A stretch of 64,000 nucleotides of DNA, taken from positions 1-64,000 of the forward strand of contig CAZUAI010000004.1 of the NCBI GenBank assembly GCA_964617875.1, written 5' to 3'. This document shows, in pieces, positions 17,569 to 24,440 of this stretch (position 1 is its first letter; each line of letters starts with the position of its first letter). Source of the DNA: CAZMVY01 sp964617875. GTDB lineage: Bacteria; Planctomycetota; Phycisphaerae; UBA1845; PWPN01. The position numbers were made by a program, and so were the translations under genes. Under the pieces are notes generated by a model. The model was not told where the DNA came from and did not search any database. It saw only the letters and a program-made list of their open reading frames with translations.

Positions 17569-18852
17569 ATGTCGCGATGGACCTTCGTGTTGTCGGCACT
17601 GCTGGTGTGTGTCGCAGGTATGGGATGTTGTCCGGTCTTCGTCCTGCCGTCGCCCTGTTCCCAGCCGTGTTGTCCGGACGAAACCTGCAATGACGATGGC
17701 GGGAACGGCTCCGGCGGTTCGGCGCGGCCGCTGCCGACCGGCATGACGGCGGTGCAACTGGTCAGCGAGGCCGATGTCGGCGCCCGCGTGACAATCCGCT
17801 TCCTCGCGGAGGGCACCGACCCGTACGTCGCCGACATCGCCATCTCCGCCCGGGCGCGGGCGGAGGTGGCCGGCCCCGACGACACGACGAGCATCGAGGC
17901 CGGCGGCGTTTACGACAACGGCGACCCGCTCCCGGCCGTCACGTTCACGCGCGACAGGGACTTCGGTGCCGGCAGAATGGCGGTCTACACCATTCGGGGC
18001 ACAGGCCCTCTGCCGAACGCGGCGCCGACGATCGCCGTTGTGCGTCCGGCTGCGGACGAAACCATTGCGCCGGGCGGCCCCCTCCGCATCGCCTGGACGG
18101 ACGACGACCCTGACGACAACGCCGTCATCGTGGCCTGGCTCGAACCCGCTGGCGCACCGGGCAACAACATACGCCTTGCGCCCGAGATCGCCGAGGATCC
18201 CGATGGCCCGGGCCAGGACGAGATCACCGTCGTCGTTCCATCGGACACGCCCCTGGGGGTTTACGCCGTGCTGCTGACAATTTCCGACGGCCGGGCCTCC
18301 GGGGCGGCCCGAAGCCTCGGAAGGGTGACCGTCGGCACGCTGCCGCCGGTCTGCCCGAACACGCCGTCCGCGACTGCGATCGAACCCGCTTCCGCACGCC
18401 GCAGCACGTCCGCCCGCGTGACGGTGCGGGGCTCCAGCTTCACGCTCGGGTCCGCCGTCCGCCTGGTCCGGTCCGGCAAACCGGCGATCCACGGTGCGCA
18501 GGTCTTTGTCGCGGCCGACGGCACGAGCGTTGCGTGCGACATCGACCTTCGCGGCGCGGAGCCCGGGGCGTGGGACGTCGTCGTATCCGTGCCGTACTGC
18601 GCCGACGCCGTGCTCCCGGGCGGCTTCACGGTCACGCCGTCTCCGAACTTCGACGGCGACGGCGACGTGGACAGCGATGATTTCGCGTTGCTTGTCGCAT
18701 GCACGAACGGTCCGAACCAGCCGTTTCCGTCGGCGATTCCCGGCTGCGCCTGGGCGGACCTCGATGCGGACGGCGACGTGGACGGCGTGGACTCGCTCGC
18801 CTTCTTCGCGTGCTTCAACGGCCCGAGCCGTCCACCCGCGTGCGCGGGATAG
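17569..18852 (+). CDS. Exported protein with Ig/IPT-like domains and C-terminal dockerin-like segment
   Basis: The 427-residue product begins with an export signal and a weak lipobox (AGMGC, Cys20) followed by a Cys-rich stretch, so a lipoprotein is possible. The middle carries beta-sandwich-type domains: 'NAAPTIAVVRPAADETIAPG' suggests an Ig-like fold, and 'ATAIEPASAR...VRGSSF' an IPT/TIG-like domain (about residues 265-350). The last 65 residues hold two calcium-loop-like segments (DGDGDVDSDDFALL and DADGDVDGVDSLAFF) separated by GPNQP...CAWADL, the planctomycete dockerin-like C-terminus. It probably sits on the cell surface or in a secreted complex; no enzyme domain is visible. ATG is set by GGGAGGA. 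Confidence 0.8.
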   Translation: MSRWTFVLSALLVCVAGMGCCPVFVLPSPCSQPCCPDETCNDDGGNGSGGSARPLPTGMTAVQLVSEADVGARVTIRFLAEGTDPYVADIAISARARAEVAGPDDTTSIEAGGVYDNGDPLPAVTFTRDRDFGAGRMAVYTIRGTGPLPNAAPTIAVVRPAADETIAPGGPLRIAWTDDDPDDNAVIVAWLEPAGAPGNNIRLAPEIAEDPDGPGQDEITVVVPSDTPLGVYAVLLTISDGRASGAARSLGRVTVGTLPPVCPNTPSATAIEPASARRSTSARVTVRGSSFTLGSAVRLVRSGKPAIHGAQVFVAADGTSVACDIDLRGAEPGAWDVVVSVPYCADAVLPGGFTVTPSPNFDGDGDVDSDDFALLVACTNGPNQPFPSAIPGCAWADLDADGDVDGVDSLAFFACFNGPSRPPACAG

Positions 18853-18914
18853 CGTAAGCCGAACGGATCGACGGAACAGGGGATGAACCGGGCAACGGGC
18901 GATCGCCGTTGTCT

Positions 18915-19334
18915 CTATTCGCCGATGATCTTGATCAGCACTCTCTTGCGGCGGCGGCCGTCGAACTCGGCGTAATGGATCTGCTCCCAGGGGCCAAAGT
19001 CGAGCTTGCCGTCGGTGACGGCGACGACGACCTCGCGGCCCATGACCTGGCGCTTGAGATGGGCGTCGCCGTTGTCCTCGCCGGTGCGGTTGTGCTGGTA
19101 CTGCGAAATGGGCTCATGCGGAGCGAGCTTCTCGAGCCACTCGTCGTAGTCGTGGATGAGGCCGCTTTCGGCGTCGTTGATGTAGACGCTGGCGGTGATG
19201 TGCATCGCGTTGACGAGGCAGAGCCCCTCGCGGATGCCGCTCTCACGGAGGCACTCTTCGACCTCGGACGTGATGTTGATGTACTCGCGCCGACGCTTTG
19301 TGTTGAACCAGAGTTCCTTTCGGTAGCTTCTCAT
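18915..19334 (-). CDS. YjbQ/UPF0047 family protein
   Basis: This 139-residue protein matches the YjbQ (UPF0047) family in full: MRSYRKELWFNTKRRREYINIT opens it, the core holds GLCLVNAMHITASVYINDAESG and the His-rich YQHNRTGEDNGDAHLKRQVMG, and it ends with DGRRRKRVLIKIIGE. Family members form a small trimeric beta-barrel with clustered His and Asp residues; E. coli YjbQ has weak thiamine-phosphate-synthase activity, but the true role is not settled. I use the ATG at 19334, preceded by GAGG, instead of a TTG six codons earlier. Confidence 0.93.
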   Translation of the reverse strand: MRSYRKELWFNTKRRREYINITSEVEECLRESGIREGLCLVNAMHITASVYINDAESGLIHDYDEWLEKLAPHEPISQYQHNRTGEDNGDAHLKRQVMGREVVVAVTDGKLDFGPWEQIHYAEFDGRRRKRVLIKIIGE

Positions 19335-19556
19335 CGCATTCGACCTCGCCAAGAGGGTTCAAGACGCCGCCGGCCGGGGCGACCCCTCATCCATACTGCT
19401 TCTTCGCCGCACCACGGCGGCCGTGTTGGCCATCGACCCGTTCGCCGGGATCGCGCTGTGCGGGTCGAGGGCGCGGGAGACGCTGAAACACGCGCATCTC
19501 CTGGCCGAGGCGGGCCGCGCGAACGCCTGCCGGATCCGCCTGCACGATGCCTGCGT

Positions 19557-21002
19557 CTACGCCGCCTCGTCGATCATCCTGACCTGCTTGAGCCGGCAGA
19601 ACCGGGCCAGATCGTCCTTGATGTTGCCGTAGCACGTCTGGCGGTGCAGGCCGTGCGACCAGTTTCGCCAGAGCCTGCCCAGGTCGCCGTCGGGCCGGAC
19701 GACGATCTTTGTGCGGCAGCCGCGGTCACACTCGGGGGCGTCGATGATTTCGCCGGTGAAGTACTGCAACTGGTCGGCTCCGACGAGCCAGACCTGCGTG
19801 ACCTTCTCGCCGACGCGCATCTTCACCTGCGGGACGCAGCCCTCCTGCCGTTCGTGGACGGTGCGGAGCTTGTACGGGGCCGACGGGCCGTCTGGCCCGT
19901 CCATCTTTACCGTGCCGAGGCAGTGCGCGAGGATGATCGCGTTGCGGCTCTCGTCCACGGTCGGGTCGCTGACGAAGCCCGGACGGCCGACGAGGCCCTG
20001 CATCAGGATGTGCACCATCGCCGCCCGCAGGTCGGACTCGCAGATGCCGCCAAGCCCCATGTTGTTCAGCCGCACGAAGGCCACGCAGGGAAACGCGGGC
20101 AACTGGTGATACATCGTCCCGTAGCAGTCCGCCGTGATGACCGTGCCGTTCTCCTCGTCCATGAGCTTCTGGAACGCCAGCGCGAGCCGGCACGACCGCA
20201 CGATTTCGTCCCGCGGCGGTTCGACGACGGCGACGGCCTGTGAAATCCAGCGGCGGGCCTCCGCTTCGGCCGCGGCCTCCGGCACGGCGTCGTACGCGGC
20301 CAGCGCCCGCTCACGGGTGATGACGACGCACTCGGTGCCGAACTTGTCCTTGATCGCGCCGGTCATCTCGGCCGGCCAGGGGCGGGCGGAGACGTTGAGG
20401 ATCTTCGCCTCGCGGAGGTGGTGGATCGCCCGGAACGGCCGGACGGCGACGGGGAGCTGGTTCAGGTCGCTGGTGAGGATGCAGTCCACCATCGCCCCCT
20501 GCGGCTGCTTCAGGAGCCCGCCGAAGCCGGCCCACTCGTGCCCGGAGTACGGTGCGGCGAAGATCATCGTCGGCCTGCCGGCCGCGACCATCTCGTTCAG
20601 GACCGGGCCGACGCCCATCGACAGGTGGATCAGCAGGATGCCGTCCACGTTACCCATCGTCTCCTTGACCTTCTTCGCCTCTTCAACCGTGGTGACCAGC
20701 TCGTTGCCGACGAACTCGACGTCGGCGAAGTCCTTCTTCATCCGCTCGAATTCTCGCTCGTAGCGCCGGTATTCCTCGTTCAGGTCCATCAGCGGCGTCG
20801 GCCAGAGCGCCTTCGGCGCGCCCATGTAGACCTTGCACACGCGGACCTTCGACGTCCGGCAGCCGGGGCTGACGATGCGTGGGCCGCCGGCGGCGCCGGC
20901 GTCGGCCGTCTGGAAGCCCTTCGGCCCGGCGCAACCGGCACACAGGGCGCTTCCGGCAATCGTCGTCTGGAGAAACTCGCGTCGTCCGAGCATCCACGTC
21001 AT
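19557..21002 (-). CDS. Tat-exported L-fucose-isomerase-like protein (paralogue 1)
   Basis: This 481-residue protein opens with a twin-arginine signal (GRREFLQTTIAGSALCAGC, Arg7-Arg8), with Cys24 as a possible lipidation site. The body resembles distant L-fucose/L-arabinose isomerase-superfamily proteins: an N-terminal Rossmann-like half (VDGILLIHLSMGVGP...), then DCYGTMYHQLPAFPCVAF with the 'CE.D' motif GGICESDLRAAM, and a C-terminal GCRTKIVV. The isomerase superfamily works on cytoplasmic aldoses with Mn2+; an exported member is unusual. Two paralogues lie at 42420 and 61594. A strong ribosome binding site (AAAGGAGG) and a near-consensus promoter precede it. Substrate and activity are unknown. 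Confidence 0.8.
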   Translation of the reverse strand: MTWMLGRREFLQTTIAGSALCAGCAGPKGFQTADAGAAGGPRIVSPGCRTSKVRVCKVYMGAPKALWPTPLMDLNEEYRRYEREFERMKKDFADVEFVGNELVTTVEEAKKVKETMGNVDGILLIHLSMGVGPVLNEMVAAGRPTMIFAAPYSGHEWAGFGGLLKQPQGAMVDCILTSDLNQLPVAVRPFRAIHHLREAKILNVSARPWPAEMTGAIKDKFGTECVVITRERALAAYDAVPEAAAEAEARRWISQAVAVVEPPRDEIVRSCRLALAFQKLMDEENGTVITADCYGTMYHQLPAFPCVAFVRLNNMGLGGICESDLRAAMVHILMQGLVGRPGFVSDPTVDESRNAIILAHCLGTVKMDGPDGPSAPYKLRTVHERQEGCVPQVKMRVGEKVTQVWLVGADQLQYFTGEIIDAPECDRGCRTKIVVRPDGDLGRLWRNWSHGLHRQTCYGNIKDDLARFCRLKQVRMIDEAA

Positions 21003-21042
21003 GACGGCCTCCTTTGCAGGCAAATGTGTGACCTGTCCGAAT

Positions 21043-21072
21043 ATGATACGGGCGGCCTGGCGGCGGCGTCAA
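21043..21072 (-). promoter_or_regulatory. Strong sigma70-type promoter for the paralogue-1 gene
   Basis: On the minus strand TTGACG (21072-21067) and TATCAT (21048-21043) are 18 bases apart; each matches the sigma70 consensus at five of six positions. The predicted start site is about 34 bases before the ATG, leaving room for the AAAGGAGG ribosome binding site. Confidence 0.6.
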
Positions 21073-21075
21073 TGA

Positions 21076-21092
21076 CGTTGCAGCGTGCAACG
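21076..21092. promoter_or_regulatory. Palindromic operator-like site CGTTGCA-GCG-TGCAACG
   Basis: A perfect inverted repeat with 7-base arms and a 3-base centre sits directly upstream of the -35 of the minus-strand promoter and 46 bases before the aguB ATG. Its size and symmetry fit a dimeric repressor or activator site for one or both divergent genes. No cognate regulator is evident nearby. Confidence 0.4.
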
Positions 21093-21138
21093 CCGGACCG
21101 GCTTGGACGCCCCGGCGCGATCGGGTACGATTCCGTCC

Positions 21139-22038
21139 ATGCAGACCCCGACGCGATTCACCGTGGGACTCGTGCAGATGGCCCCCTCGGCCGATGCGAA
21201 CGACAACCATGCCCGCGCGGCCGCGCAGATCGAGGAGGCCGCCCGGCATGGCGCCCAGGTGGTGTGCCTGCCGGAGCTGTTCTGCTCGCCGTACTTCTGC
21301 CAGCGGGAGACGACCACCGCCTTCGACCTCGCCGAACCGGTGCCGGGCCCGACGACCGAGGCCATGGGCCGGGTCGCACGCCGTGCCGGGGTCGTCGTGA
21401 TCGCGCCCATCTTCGAGCGGCGGGCGACGGGGTTGTACCACAACAGCGCGGTCGTCATCGACGCCGACGGCCGGATCGCCGGCCTGTACCGCAAGATGCA
21501 CATCCCCGACGACCCGTGCTACTATGAGAAGTACTACTTTGCCCCCGGCGACCTGGGGTTCCTCGCGTTCGATACGCGGTTCGGGCGGATCGGCGTGCTG
21601 ATCTGCTGGGACCAGTGGTTCCCGGAGGCGGCGCGGCTGACCGCGCTGCGGGGGGCGAGCATCCTGTTCTACCCGACGGCGATCGGCTGGCACCCGCACG
21701 AGAAGGCCGTCTTCGGCGCCGCGCAGCTCGACGCCTGGCGGACCGTGCAGCGGGGGCACGCCATCGCGAACGGGATCTACGTGGCGGCGGTCAACCGCGT
21801 CGGCCACGAGAAGCCGGAGGACGGCGGGGCGGGAATCGAGTTCTGGGGCTCGTCGTTCCTGGCCGACCCGCAGGGGACGTTGCTGGTGCAGGGCGGCCTG
21901 GACCGCGAGGAAACGCTGATCGGTGAGGTGGACCCCGCCCGCATCGAGGACGTACGGCGGAACTGGCCGTTCCTCCGCGATCGGCGGATCGACATGTACG
22001 GCGACCTCACGCAACGGTATGTGGACGGGCAGGGATGA
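21139..22038 (+). CDS. aguB: N-carbamoylputrescine amidohydrolase
   Basis: AguB hydrolyses N-carbamoylputrescine to putrescine, CO2 and ammonia, the last step of the agmatine route to polyamines. The 299-residue nitrilase-fold protein has the complete Glu-Lys-Cys triad: Glu46 in LPELFCSPYF, Lys119 in LYRKMHIPDDP and Cys156 in GVLICWDQWFPEAAR. The motif YYEKYYFAPGDLGF and the C-terminal RRNWPFLRDRRIDMYGDL are specific to the N-carbamoylputrescine subgroup. The ATG at 21139 is chosen because the family begins with 'FTVGLVQMAP' shortly after it. aguA follows downstream, so the two steps are adjacent. Confidence 0.96.
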   Translation: MQTPTRFTVGLVQMAPSADANDNHARAAAQIEEAARHGAQVVCLPELFCSPYFCQRETTTAFDLAEPVPGPTTEAMGRVARRAGVVVIAPIFERRATGLYHNSAVVIDADGRIAGLYRKMHIPDDPCYYEKYYFAPGDLGFLAFDTRFGRIGVLICWDQWFPEAARLTALRGASILFYPTAIGWHPHEKAVFGAAQLDAWRTVQRGHAIANGIYVAAVNRVGHEKPEDGGAGIEFWGSSFLADPQGTLLVQGGLDREETLIGEVDPARIEDVRRNWPFLRDRRIDMYGDLTQRYVDGQG

Positions 22039-22154
22039 AGAGGCGAAGCGACACGGCGACGAAGCGACGGAGGGATAAGGCGGTGAAGCGGCGGATTGGG
22101 GCCGGGGCACCAGCGAGCGTCTTTCCGAGCCCCGAACGCAAGCGAGGGGTTGCG
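22039..22154. repeat. Low-complexity GAAGCGAC-type repeat plus REP-like element
   Basis: After aguB lies a stretch of imperfect GAAGCGAC repeats (about 22039-22090, also covering the end of aguB), followed by a segment containing GCCCCGAACGCAAGCGAGGGG (about 22130-22151), a sequence type that recurs between genes in several planctomycetes. A similar GAAGCGAC block sits at 24381-24440. The stretch is open in the aguA frame but reads as basic low-complexity peptide, so I treat it as intergenic. Confidence 0.5.
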
Positions 22155-23318
22155 GTGTCGCGCGAAGCGCCCGCCGCGAATACGCCGGCGGCGCTGGGCT
22201 TCCGTATGCCCGCCGAGTGGGAGCCGCACGAAGCGACCTGGCTCGCGTGGCCGCACAACCTGACCGACTGGCCGGGCAAGTTCGCGACGATCCCCTGGGT
22301 GTTCGCCGAGTTCGTCCGCAAGCTCACGCCCGGCGAGATCGTGCGGATGCTCGTCAACTCGAAGGAGCACGAGCGCCGGGCACGGCGGGTGCTGACCCGG
22401 GCCGGGGCCGACCTGTCACGCGTCGAGTTTCACACGATTCCCACCGATCGCAGTTGGTTGCGCGATTCCGGGCCGATCTTCGTCCGCCGTCGCGGCCGCG
22501 GCGGCGGGGGCGAGGTCGCGGCCGCGTGCTTCCGCTTCAATGCCTGGGCAAAGTACGACGACTGGCAGAACGATGTGCGGGTCGCCGAGCGCGCGGCGAA
22601 GGCCGTCGGCTGCCGGCGGTTCCCGGTCCGCGTGGACGGCCGCGACATCGTGCTCGAAGGCGGCAGCATCGACGTCAATGGCCGGGGCACGCTCCTGACC
22701 ACCGAGGAGTGCCTGCTCGACACGACCACGCAGGTCCGCAACGCGGGGCTGGGTCGCAAGGGCGTCGAGGCGGTGCTGCGCGACTACCTCGGCGCGACCA
22801 ACGTGCTGTGGCTCGGCCACGGGATCGTTGGCGACGATACGCACGGGCACGTGGACGACCTCTGCCGGTTCGTCGGTCCGCGGACGGTCGTCTGCTGCCG
22901 CGAGGATGACCCGGCCGACGCGAATTACCGTCCGCTGGCCGAAAACCACGAGCGGCTCTCGGGCCTGCGCCTGGAGGACGGCGGCAGGATCGAGGTCGTG
23001 CCGCTGCCCATGCCCGCGCCGATCCACTACGACGGCATGCGGCTGCCGGCCAGCTATGCCAACTTCTACATCGCCAACGCCGCCGTGCTCGTGCCGACGT
23101 TCAACGACCCCAACGACCGCGTGGCGCTCGGCATCCTCGGCGATCTGTTCACGGACCGGCCGGTCGTCGGCGTCCACGCCGTCGACTTCGTCCTCGGCTT
23201 CGGCACGATCCACTGCACGACACAGCAGGAGCCGAAGGCGCAGATCGCGAGGAGTGGTTCGCATTGTCGAAGAGACGGCGGGCAGCCTTCACGATCCGAC
23301 TGTGTCCGTCGCCTGTGA
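22155..23318 (+). CDS. aguA: Agmatine deiminase
   Basis: AguA converts agmatine to N-carbamoylputrescine and ammonia. The 387-residue protein has the family opening LGFRMPAEWEPHEATWLAWPHN, the substrate-binding TDRSWLRDSGPIFV, the motif VLEGGSIDVNG, the catalytic HGHVDDLCRF and the catalytic-cysteine motif GTIHCTTQQEP (Cys354). I place the start at a GTG (VSREAPAANTP) preceded by GAGGGG; the frame continues upstream to an ATG overlapping the aguB stop, but that 40-codon extension is the low-complexity repeat. About 30 residues follow the usual end of the family. Together with aguB it gives a two-step agmatine-to-putrescine pathway; no arginine decarboxylase is in the window. Confidence 0.95.
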   Translation: MSREAPAANTPAALGFRMPAEWEPHEATWLAWPHNLTDWPGKFATIPWVFAEFVRKLTPGEIVRMLVNSKEHERRARRVLTRAGADLSRVEFHTIPTDRSWLRDSGPIFVRRRGRGGGGEVAAACFRFNAWAKYDDWQNDVRVAERAAKAVGCRRFPVRVDGRDIVLEGGSIDVNGRGTLLTTEECLLDTTTQVRNAGLGRKGVEAVLRDYLGATNVLWLGHGIVGDDTHGHVDDLCRFVGPRTVVCCREDDPADANYRPLAENHERLSGLRLEDGGRIEVVPLPMPAPIHYDGMRLPASYANFYIANAAVLVPTFNDPNDRVALGILGDLFTDRPVVGVHAVDFVLGFGTIHCTTQQEPKAQIARSGSHCRRDGGQPSRSDCVRRL

Positions 23319-23522
23319 GGGGAGTACGAGAAGCGGGATGAGTGGAGATGACTTGTCTGCTCGACACCGACGGCTGCACAGCCCACCAGAGGCTTCCTGA
23401 CGCTCGTGACGCACAACACCTTCGAATCCGGTCGTGTGCCGCGCCTCAAGGTCGAGTGCCGGGAAGGCGGCGCGTGACCGCCGGCCGGCCTGCACGACAA
23501 GCCTGAACGGAAGGCCCTCGAC

Positions 23523-24374
23523 GTGAACATGGACGCTCAAACCTGGTCCGACTGGCTCGCCCGGGCGCGACGGCCGCTCGTGATGGGCATCGTCAACGTC
23601 ACGCCCGACTCGTTCAGCGACGGCGGGCTGTACGCCGACCCCGCCGCCGCCGTCACGCGCGCGGCCTGCCACGTCGCCGACGGGGCCGACCTTCTCGACA
23701 TCGGCGGTGAATCGACGCGTCCCGGAGCCGAGCCGGTCAGCCCGGCCGTGCAGCGGCAGCGTGTCGCGCCCGTGATCGGGGCGATCCGCGACGTGGGCGT
23801 CCGCGTGCCGATCTTCGTGGACACGAGGCTCGCCGAGGTGGCCGAGGCGGCCTTGAAGGCCGGGGCGACGGGCATCAACGACATCTCCGCCCTGCGCGAC
23901 GACCCCCAAATGGCCGCGCTGGCGGCCGAACGCCGTTGCCCGGTCATTCTGATGCACATGCAGGGCACGCCCGCGACCATGCAGGCGAACCCGTCCTACG
24001 CGGATGTCGTGGTCGAGGTCGCGGCGTTCCTGCGCGAGCGGGTGCTGGCGGCGATGGCGAGAGGGATCCCGCGCGAGTGCGTCGCGATCGATCCGGGCAT
24101 CGGGTTCGGCAAGACGACGACGCACAACCTGGAGCTGCTCCGGCGGCTGGATGCGCTCACGTCGCTCGATGTGCCCGTGCTGGTGGGGCCGTCGCGGAAG
24201 CGGTTCCTCGGCGAGGTCCTGGGCATCGACCGGCCGGCCGATCGCGACGTCGGCACGCTCGCGGCGGTGGCGGCGGCGGTCCTGGGCGGCGCATCGGTCG
24301 TGCGCGTTCACGAGGCGGCGGCCACGCGGCAGGTCGTGGAGGTCTGCGCGGCGATCCGCCGTGGACATGTGTGA
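23523..24374 (+). CDS. folP: Dihydropteroate synthase
   Basis: FolP condenses p-aminobenzoate with dihydropterin pyrophosphate in folate synthesis and is the sulfonamide target. The 283-residue TIM barrel shows both signatures, MGIVNVTPDSFSDGG and LDIGGESTRPGAEPV, then FVDTRLAEV, TGINDISAL, ILMHMQGTPATMQ, IDPGIGFGKTTTHN and the phosphate-binding VGPSRKRFLG. GTG at 23523 or ATG two codons later may be the start. In 'FVDTRLAEVAEAALKAGA' Arg stands where most family members have a Ser or Tyr after the Thr; this is probably normal variation. The 204 bases between aguA and folP hold no gene I can support. Confidence 0.96.
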   Translation: MNMDAQTWSDWLARARRPLVMGIVNVTPDSFSDGGLYADPAAAVTRAACHVADGADLLDIGGESTRPGAEPVSPAVQRQRVAPVIGAIRDVGVRVPIFVDTRLAEVAEAALKAGATGINDISALRDDPQMAALAAERRCPVILMHMQGTPATMQANPSYADVVVEVAAFLRERVLAAMARGIPRECVAIDPGIGFGKTTTHNLELLRRLDALTSLDVPVLVGPSRKRFLGEVLGIDRPADRDVGTLAAVAAAVLGGASVVRVHEAAATRQVVEVCAAIRRGHV

Positions 24375-24380
24375 GGAAGA

Positions 24381-24440
24381 ATGAAGACAAAGCCACGAAG
24401 CAGTCAGGCGATGAAGCGACAAAGCGACGAGGCGGTGAAG
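24381..24440. repeat. GAAGCGAC-type low-complexity repeat at a gene start
   Basis: This purine-rich stretch has several imperfect copies of GAAGCGAC and ends GGCGGTGAAG, as does the block after aguB (22035-22090). It lies just inside the first codons assigned to the next gene, so it either encodes an odd basic leader or marks untranslated sequence. Confidence 0.45.

Noticed and set aside
22035..22154. Extension of AguA to the ATG that overlaps the aguB stop
   Set aside because: The 40 added residues are basic low-complexity repeat sequence, and a GTG with a good binding site starts the conserved protein at 22155.
23319..23522. A short open stretch ending TLVTHNTFESGRVPRLKVECREGGA before folP
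   Set aside because: It looks somewhat protein-like, but no start, binding site or family match supports a gene. It may be a remnant; I cannot support a call.
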